Assembly: GCA_013396755.1 (NCBI GenBank)
Contig: VWZF01004054.1
Location: 299,726 to 363,725 of the forward strand
Origin: Sclerurus mexicanus
Lineage: Eukaryota > Chordata > Aves > Passeriformes > Furnariidae
Length of the DNA: 64,000 bases
Reading direction: 5' to 3'
Numbering within the stretch: the first letter of the stretch is position 1; every line of letters starts with the position of its first letter. Position numbers and translations under genes: made by a program. Shown here piece by piece: positions 59,401 to 64,000 of this stretch. The notes under the pieces were generated by a model. It searched no databases. It had not been told where the DNA came from and worked only from the letters and a program-made list of their open reading frames with translations.

Positions 59401-61805
59401 GTGGCTTAGGGAATTTCTCACTGGGATAACTCAGCTCTTCCAAACAATTCAGACTGATCTTTTATTTTAAAGCAAGCTACCAACAGCCTGGGTAGCCTTC
59501 CATGGCACTGAGACTTGACTCCAGCCTCCTCTTGTCAAAGGATCAGCTAAAAGTCAAGTCAGCAGGCCTTTACACTGACTCCTCACCTCTTTCTTCAGTG
59601 TTCCTACCATGGTCATCAGGTTGTCTATCTTCTTTTCATATTTGTTCATTTTGGAGCAGCCAGCATCGTCGTCATCTGTAGAGAGGTCACTCAGGTGCAG
59701 CACTGACTGCATTTTTTCAGAATCTGGTGTGATTTCCACGCGTTGACTTGATTCCTGGCAGAAAATAAAGGGTAGAATTTTAGTATAACAGTATAAATAG
59801 CATTTAAGATAGTATTTCAAATAGTATTCTAAACCTAACGTTGTCAAAACCAAAGACCAGGTCACGTCACTGCAGCAAGGATACTAAAGAAAAAAGAAAA
59901 GTTTGTAAACAGCTCTTCCATTTCCATCTGGGAAAGGTCAAGAATGCACAAAGAGTACAACAGAAAGAGAAGAAAAACCAATCAAAGTTCAAATGCTCAT
60001 CTAGGAAGTGCCAGGAATCCAACAGGCAAAACAATCAGCTCATGAGAAAGAAAATATTACACAATGCTACACAAATGCTCTGTGCTTCGGAAGAGACTGA
60101 GACCAGCAGGCCCTCACTGAGCCTCCAGATAAGATCTGAAGGGCACTGGTAAAATTACAATAAACAAATAAATGTGTCTGGCTTATAGAGGCACAAAGGC
60201 ATGATATGGCCACAGGCTGCCAATGAATTCCCAGCTTTACTGTGTTGAAAAGTGAAAAAGATTTATAGAAGACACTTCAAATAGATGGCTGGTGACAGCA
60301 GCCTTCTTTCAGATCTGCCCGGGTCTCTCTCTACACAACTGCTCTCTTCAACCCCAGATAAACCCGAAAGTTTGTTTTAAAGAGCAAAACCAGCTGTACC
60401 TCCCATTTCAAGGTGGTATCACGGGCACGTGCTTTGCCTGGGGGCATCCATGGGGCCTTAGTTTTCACCCGGACGGCTCGCACGCCATCCTCTTTTGTTT
60501 TTGGCTTTTGCTTCTGTTAAATAAAGACAAAATAAAAGCAATCACACACTGTCAAATAACCATTCACAGTTTTTAGTGCTGCAAAACCAAATGAAAGATC
60601 GTTCATACAAAAATATCAACGGTGTTTCACAGGATGCATCAGGTGAGACGAGGCAGCAGCCACCAGAGGAAGATGATATCAGCCAGAAGGAAAGGTTATT
60701 GTGCACTCAACTGAGAGTCTGGCTGGATGTAGGACATGAGAGATCCCTGGGAGATCCCTTCTCCATCTCAGATTCATCTCACAAAACAGCAGCTACACCA
60801 TTTGACACCATAGTTGATTATGGAAAACCCCTGAAGTGTTTTCCCCACTCTGCAGTCAACTAACAGGCTCACATTTATTTGTATTGCACGCAAGCTGTTC
60901 TAACTGAACCAAAATCAAAGTGGTTTTGCACAGTTCTAACCTTGGAGAAAAATCAGGCATCCTAAACATTCCCTACAGGCAATTAATTAATAGGAGTCAC
61001 AGATTTCACTATGTCACTTCACCCCATTATGAAATTTGCTGTTAGCAACAAACACAAAACTAACAGAGGGCTTAGAACAGGATGTCTGCAGATAAGAAGA
61101 ATGAGCTAGCAACTTCAGCACCTTTTTAGAACCACTTTCCATAAGTACCCAGCTACAAAAGAGGACATGGGATAGCTAGAACTTCAATATTGCCTTCTGC
61201 CTCCTGTGGATAAAGCTGGGAAGAGATTCTCTTTGCTGCAGAGCTCAGCAGAGAAGGTGCTTAATGCCAGAAGATGGTTTGAATCCAGACCCTTTCTCTA
61301 AGCACATTTATTTTAATCCAATCCAGATACTATTTGAAATGCCTAAGTATTACTTCTCCCCAAAACTTTCCTACAGAAACAGGAATGAAGTCAAAAAATT
61401 ACAGTATCAGGACACAGATCCAGGGAAAAAAAAAGGAAAAACAAGCATCCTCCAAACTATATCACATTGGAAACAACACTCGTCACAAGAACATGGAAAG
61501 TAACAATACGTTCTATATCACACTGAAATCATCTCAAACACTGAAAATATGTCACTGCAAATTCACCACTGAACATGAATTCAAGTCTTACGGTTCTAAC
61601 ACAACAGCAAAACAGACCTGGAAGATTTTGTGATGTTTCTAGGGACATTCACCTTCCTCTTTGCAGCCCTTCCAAACAACCAGGTACACACTCCTACCTG
61701 GCATTTTGCAGGTGTGGTTTTCTGCCCCTTTTTAATATGGACATGGACAGGGGTGTTTTCATCCACATGGACGTGCAAAGGGGGAGATGAGGAACGGTTC
61801 TTCAT
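47276..61805 (-). CDS. ODF2: ODF2 (outer dense fibre protein 2 / cenexin)
   Basis: ODF2 is a long coiled-coil protein of sperm-tail outer dense fibres. Its cenexin isoform is a scaffold of mother-centriole distal and subdistal appendages needed for ciliogenesis. From the sperm-type start MKNRSSSPPLHVHVDENTPV (ATG at 61805), nineteen exons join into 817 codons (human about 829). After a basic N-terminus with VRVKTKAPWMPPGK, the protein is nearly continuous heptad-rich coiled coil, for example LTRQKELLLQKLSTFEETNR. It ends with NRSMQNYVHFLKSSYDNVF and a short Ser/Arg tail (SRSRSPL). All splice sites and phases agree. Located upstream of GLE1 as in human. Confidence 0.96.
48179..48304 (-). CDS. 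ODF2: ODF2 exon (residues 719-760)
   Basis: Encodes VEQTRERAMS to LRRSRDD, including LDLETQLSRTKT. Acceptor ATGTAG, donor GAT|GTGAGT. Confidence 0.95.
48643..48805 (-). CDS. ODF2: ODF2 exon (residues 664-718)
   Basis: Encodes KLETTSAQNI EFLQVIAKRE and on to EDAKKQ. Acceptor AACTAG, donor CAA|GTGAGT. Confidence 0.95.
49335..49435 (-). CDS. ODF2: ODF2 exon (residues 631-664)
   Basis: Encodes IELQGDKMEM to VEELE plus two bases of Arg. Acceptor TTTTAG, donor AG|GTTAGA. Confidence 0.93.
50280..50438 (-). CDS. ODF2: ODF2 exon (residues 578-630)
   Basis: Encodes TRRKFQSKLA to IADLRQL, including YEKKNTDLCAIIADLR. Acceptor TTGCAG, donor CTG|GTAAGG. Confidence 0.95.
51002..51106 (-). CDS. ODF2: ODF2 exon (residues 543-577)
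   Basis: Encodes AAKAQEEARE to EKELEL. Acceptor GTTCAG, donor CTG|GTAACT; phase 0. Confidence 0.92.
51322..51432 (-). CDS. ODF2: ODF2 exon (residues 506-542)
   Basis: Encodes AVLGPMEDKM to ANYSAQ, including VKNYEAMI. Acceptor TTCCAG, donor CAG|GTTGGC (weak). Confidence 0.93.
52100..52235 (-). CDS. ODF2: ODF2 exon (residues 460-505)
   Basis: Encodes RVADLMEQLA to DNERLK, including EEKMREDRQ. Acceptor TGGCAG, donor AAG|GTCAGT. Confidence 0.94.
52983..53092 (-). CDS. ODF2: ODF2 exon (residues 424-460)
   Basis: Encodes DNCIAEARSN to VVGLN plus two bases of Ser, including ESWRNRCN. Acceptor TGACAG, donor AG|GTTAGA. Confidence 0.94.
53360..53545 (-). CDS. ODF2: ODF2 exon (residues 362-423)
   Basis: Encodes NLERNEAQLK to AQLAEK, including AQKERAERSEEY. 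Acceptor CTGCAG, donor AAG|GTACTG. Confidence 0.95.
54435..54551 (-). CDS. ODF2: ODF2 exon (residues 323-361)
   Basis: Encodes DQAKKVAELS to LTTQLR, including QAQLRSKEAEN. Acceptor ACCTAG, donor CGG|GTATGT. Confidence 0.94.
55006..55077 (-). CDS. ODF2: ODF2 exon (residues 299-322)
   Basis: Encodes QLLIKLQEKEKEV to QIQAEK. 72 nt, phase 0. Acceptor TTCCAG, donor AAG|GTAGTT. Confidence 0.93.
55740..55814 (-). CDS. ODF2: ODF2 exon (residues 274-298)
   Basis: Encodes RDAQKILDRQ to DAENM, including LLKRLAESD. 75 nt, phase 0. Acceptor TTGCAG, donor ATG|GTAAGC. Confidence 0.93.
56684..56815 (-). CDS. ODF2: ODF2 exon (residues 230-273)
   Basis: Encodes EKHVSSTDIN to EQQNRE, including QKELLLQKLSTFEETNRTLR, which is identical to mammals. 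Acceptor CTCCAG, donor GAG|GTGAGC. Confidence 0.95.
57189..57318 (-). CDS. ODF2: ODF2 exon (residues 186-229)
   Basis: Encodes LQKECLLQEKECLMSKL to GRLNI. Acceptor TTGCAG, donor ATT|GTAGGT. Confidence 0.94.
58345..58511 (-). CDS. ODF2: ODF2 exon (residues 131-186)
   Basis: Encodes VKLQKMEEQE to EEKDLT plus two bases of Leu. Coiled coil. Acceptor CTTCAG, donor CT|GTAAGG. Confidence 0.94.
58618..58900 (+). mobile_element. CR1 LINE 3' fragment in ODF2 intron
   Basis: CR1-type sequence: GGATGAGAGGAAACGGCCTC, AGCTGCGCCAGGGGAGGTTC, AATTTCTTCACTGAAAGGGT, GGTCTTTTCCAACCTTAATG and a terminal GATTCTGTGGTTCT. Truncated and antisense to ODF2. Confidence 0.9.
59587..59754 (-). CDS. ODF2: ODF2 exon (residues 75-130)
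   Basis: Encodes ESSQRVEITP to GTLKKE, with the acidic LSDLSTDDDD stretch conserved. Acceptor TGCCAG, donor GAG|GTGAGG; phase 0. Confidence 0.95.
60400..60513 (-). CDS. ODF2: ODF2 exon (residues 37-74), NAGNAG acceptor
   Basis: Encodes KQKPKTKEDG, then VRAVRVKTKAPWMPPGK to LKWE. The acceptor reads CAGAAG, so splicing after either AG is in frame and adds or drops one Lys. Donor GAG|GTACAG. Confidence 0.93.
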
Positions 61806-61851
61806 GGCTCTTCTCCCACAAACGGGAAAGGGAAATACAATGAAGGGAAAC
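61698..61851 (-). CDS. ODF2: ODF2 sperm-type start exon (residues 1-36)
   Basis: ATG at 61805; encodes MKNRSSSPPLHVHVDENTPV to TPAKCQ, close to mammalian MKDRSSTPPLHVHVDENTPV. Donor CAG|GTAGGA. A likely acceptor TTCACAG sits just before 61851, giving 46 nt of 5'UTR in this exon; the frame prevents read-through from the cenexin exon. Confidence 0.9.
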
Positions 61852-62494
61852 CTGTGAATAAGGAAACTGGAAATAACAACATTTCCCTCTGTGCCAGAGC
61901 TTTCTTTCAGTAGCATCTGCCATTTTGAACAGCACACTATTTCTCTGTAAAGCTAGGAATAACACAAACAATTCCTCTGCTTCAAGGATTTTCTGCTTTT
62001 AACCTGGTTATTGAGGAGCAAACACCGCTGGATTGAAAGCAGGTGCCTGTGAGAGTCATTGGACTACATGGTCTTAAAGCAAGCAAGCAAATCAAGGGTT
62101 CCCACAATCAACAAAACCTGATTATGAAGAGGAATTCAAAGGGGGGAGAAGAGAATTAATTTAACAGTTAAGAAAATCCAACAGGAAACCATCAGACCAC
62201 TCCATCCTAGAATCCTGAACCTACAAACTCCTTCATACATGCTTAACTGTCTTTTTGAAGCAAAAAAATCCTTAAAAGCCTTTGGATCACAGCATTTCTT
62301 TAATTTCCAGAAAAACACCGTAACCAATACCTGACACAACACAGAGAAGCCTAGAGAGACACAAGGTTCCAGTCATCACCTTGGAGCAGTTCGTGTAATG
62401 GCATAATGCAACTGCAAATCTTACACAAATCCACCAGCAGCACAAATCTGACTCTGGCAGAAAGGATTTTGTCAGCCTAGGTAAAGTTACTTAC

Positions 62495-62579
62495 AGTTAC
62501 TTTCAAGCTTTTAAGTTTTCTGGACACTGTGTTCTGTCCAGAGGTTGTAGTCGATTCCTCATTGAGGGATGAGACACAC
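62495..62579 (-). CDS. ODF2: Candidate ODF2 cenexin-type upstream exon
   Basis: Acceptor TATCAG and donor ACT|GTAAGT bound an 85-nt segment reading CVSSLNEESTTTSG to LKSLKVT. Its phase-0 end fits directly onto the exon at 60513, as in the mammalian cenexin form that skips the sperm-type start exon. Similarity to the human VTSL...VTVT segment is weak, and no upstream ATG was found before the N gap, so the start remains unknown. Confidence 0.5.
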
Positions 62580-62939
62580 CTGATACAGAAATAATAAAAT
62601 GACTAAGAGGAAAAGGCACCAGTTTCTGAACATCCTTTTGATTTAAGGCAACCCACAGGCTCAAACACACCAAATGTATGAACCCAAACAACAACAGCTG
62701 GCGCGTCCTGGATTCCTCTGACAAACATTGGATGAGGGAAGGGCCGAGGCCGCAACTCCTCACACGCTGATGATGAAAGCTGGTTTAAACAATGCCAATG
62801 TTTTGTCCGGCACTACTCAGTTACAAACCTCCCGATTGGAACTGCAATTTTCAAGGGCCACAGCAGTACTTCCCCTAACTCAGGCACAGGAAGCCACAGC
62901 TTTCTGAAGGAAAGGGATTCCCCAGCGCCCAGCTATGAA

Positions 62940-63720
62940 CAGCCCCGGACACCGCCGGGGGTTCGGATCACCTTTTCTTTACCCGAGGAAGGGCTGAACC
63001 CTCGGCAGGCCCGGCGCTAACAGAGCTTTTGAACCACGGCGCCTGCCTGGCAACCGCGCTCGCTGCCGGGGTTATTGCTCCTCGCCGGCGCTGGAGGCTT
63101 TCCGGGGCAGGGATGTGCGGCTGTGCCCCGAGGGCAGCGCCGGGCAGGGCCGGGCAGGGCCGCTCCCAACGCCCGGCACGTTACTGCGAGCGCCGTGGGC
63201 CCGGAGGGACACCGGGGTCCGTGAGGGACACCGGGGAGAGGGGACACCGGGATCCGTGAGGGGACACCGGGGGAGAGGGGACACCGGGATCCGTGAGGGG
63301 ACACCGGGGTCCCTGAGGGACACCGGGGGAGAGGGGACAGTGGGGCTCCGTGAGGGACACCGGGATCCCTGAGGGGACACCGGGGGAGAGGGGACACCGG
63401 GGTCCGTGAGGGACACCGGGATCCCTGAGGGACACCGGGGTCCGTGAGGGGACACCGGGATCCCTGAGGGGACAGTGGGGCTCCGTGAGGGGACACCGGG
63501 GGGCAGAGGGGACACCCAGAGGGAGAGGGGACAGCCGGGGCTCCCTGAGGGGACACCCGAGGGTAGAGAGAACACCCACAGGCGGAGGGGACACCCCCAG
63601 GGCGCAGNACCATTGGGCGATTCGAACGCGGCTGAGCGGCGGTAACCGCCCCGGAACCGCCGGGCAGCGCCGGCCGCGCGGGCCGCTCCGCGCCGGGAAC
63701 CGCCCCGGCTTGTCTGGGCC
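62940..63720 (-). promoter_or_regulatory. ODF2 5' GC-rich island / presumed promoter
   Basis: CpG-rich stretch with an inverted CCAAT box (ATTGG at 63612-63616) and a candidate non-coding exon donor CGG|GTAAAG after 62983. It contains the G-rich minisatellite and the N at 63608. The first ODF2 exon is not resolved. Confidence 0.5.
63203..63607. repeat. G-rich minisatellite (about 20-bp unit) beside gap
   Basis: About twenty imperfect copies of a GGGGACACCGGGATCCGTGA-like unit, degenerating towards the N at 63608. Many runs of three to four G suggest quadruplex potential on the plus strand. Confidence 0.92.
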
Positions 63721-64000
63721 TTCCCTGGTAACGGGGCTGCAAGGGAGGGAACACTCCACACCACTCCTGCATCGGCTGTTTGGAGAGACAAGGGGCAGGC
63801 TTCCCCTCTCTCTTCCTTTAGGGTGCTTGGAGGACAGCAGGTCTTATCCGTATGAGCTGAGGTCCATTTGAGATCTGTTCTCCGAAAGCCGTGTGGAGGT
63901 GGAGGAACTGCTTCTCTTGAGGGAAGTTTGGTGAGGATTTACTGCGTTAGTTTCTTTATTGAGCTTTTCCCTGAGTTTACGAGTGTATCTGTTTTGTTTT
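63721..64000. other. Right edge, unassigned
   Basis: No exon or repeat that I can support. Presumably upstream flank or an unrecognised first exon of ODF2. Confidence 0.5.

Noticed and set aside
63203..63607. Regular repeat resembling a CRISPR array
   Set aside because: Units are contiguous and imperfect with no unique spacers; eukaryotic minisatellite.
63017..63791. Minus-strand frames of 192-251 codons with repeated PRCPS-type motifs
   Set aside because: They read through the G-rich minisatellite and an N; the repetition reflects the DNA repeat, not a protein.

Overview
This is vertebrate nuclear DNA, almost certainly from a bird: three intron-rich genes, compact introns, GC-rich promoter islands and two CR1 retroposon fragments. 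Two single-base N gaps (34014 and 63608) mark assembly joins. All three genes lie on the minus strand, so transcription runs from right to left.

Layout in transcription order: ODF2 (outer dense fibre protein 2/cenexin, about 46.1-63.6 kb), GLE1 (mRNA export factor, about 36-45.5 kb) and the 5' two thirds of SPTAN1 (alpha-II spectrin, from about 34.7 kb off the left edge). The order matches human 9q34.11 (ODF2-GLE1-SPTAN1, head to tail). I rebuilt the exons by hand from splice sites and family knowledge. ODF2 has 19 coding exons from the sperm-tail start (817 codons), plus a candidate upstream cenexin-type exon. GLE1 is complete (16 exons, 702 codons). SPTAN1 coding exons 2-36 (numbered with a non-coding exon 1) give 1,586 codons, all in frame, and the window ends inside intron 36. 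The numbering puts the calpain bond at Y1176-G1177 and the caspase sites at D1185 and D1478, exactly the published mammalian positions, which supports the model.

The genes are functionally distinct: ODF2 is a centriole-appendage and sperm-tail coiled coil, GLE1 activates the RNA helicase DDX19 at the nuclear pore, and alpha-II spectrin is the membrane-skeleton scaffold. Their spacing is tight: about 620 bp separates the ODF2 poly(A) signal from the GLE1 start codon.

Most notable: a 1,214-bp exact tandem duplication of the SPTAN1 promoter/exon 1 around one N, probably an unmerged contig overlap; three consecutive SPTAN1 microexons (24, 36 and 48 nt) carrying the calpain site, the caspase site and the calmodulin-binding segment; a GC-AG intron after the first SPTAN1 coding exon; minisatellites at the GLE1 and ODF2 5' ends; a CTCF-like motif at the ODF2/GLE1 boundary; and a NAGNAG acceptor in ODF2. 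I saw no undescribed gene system.
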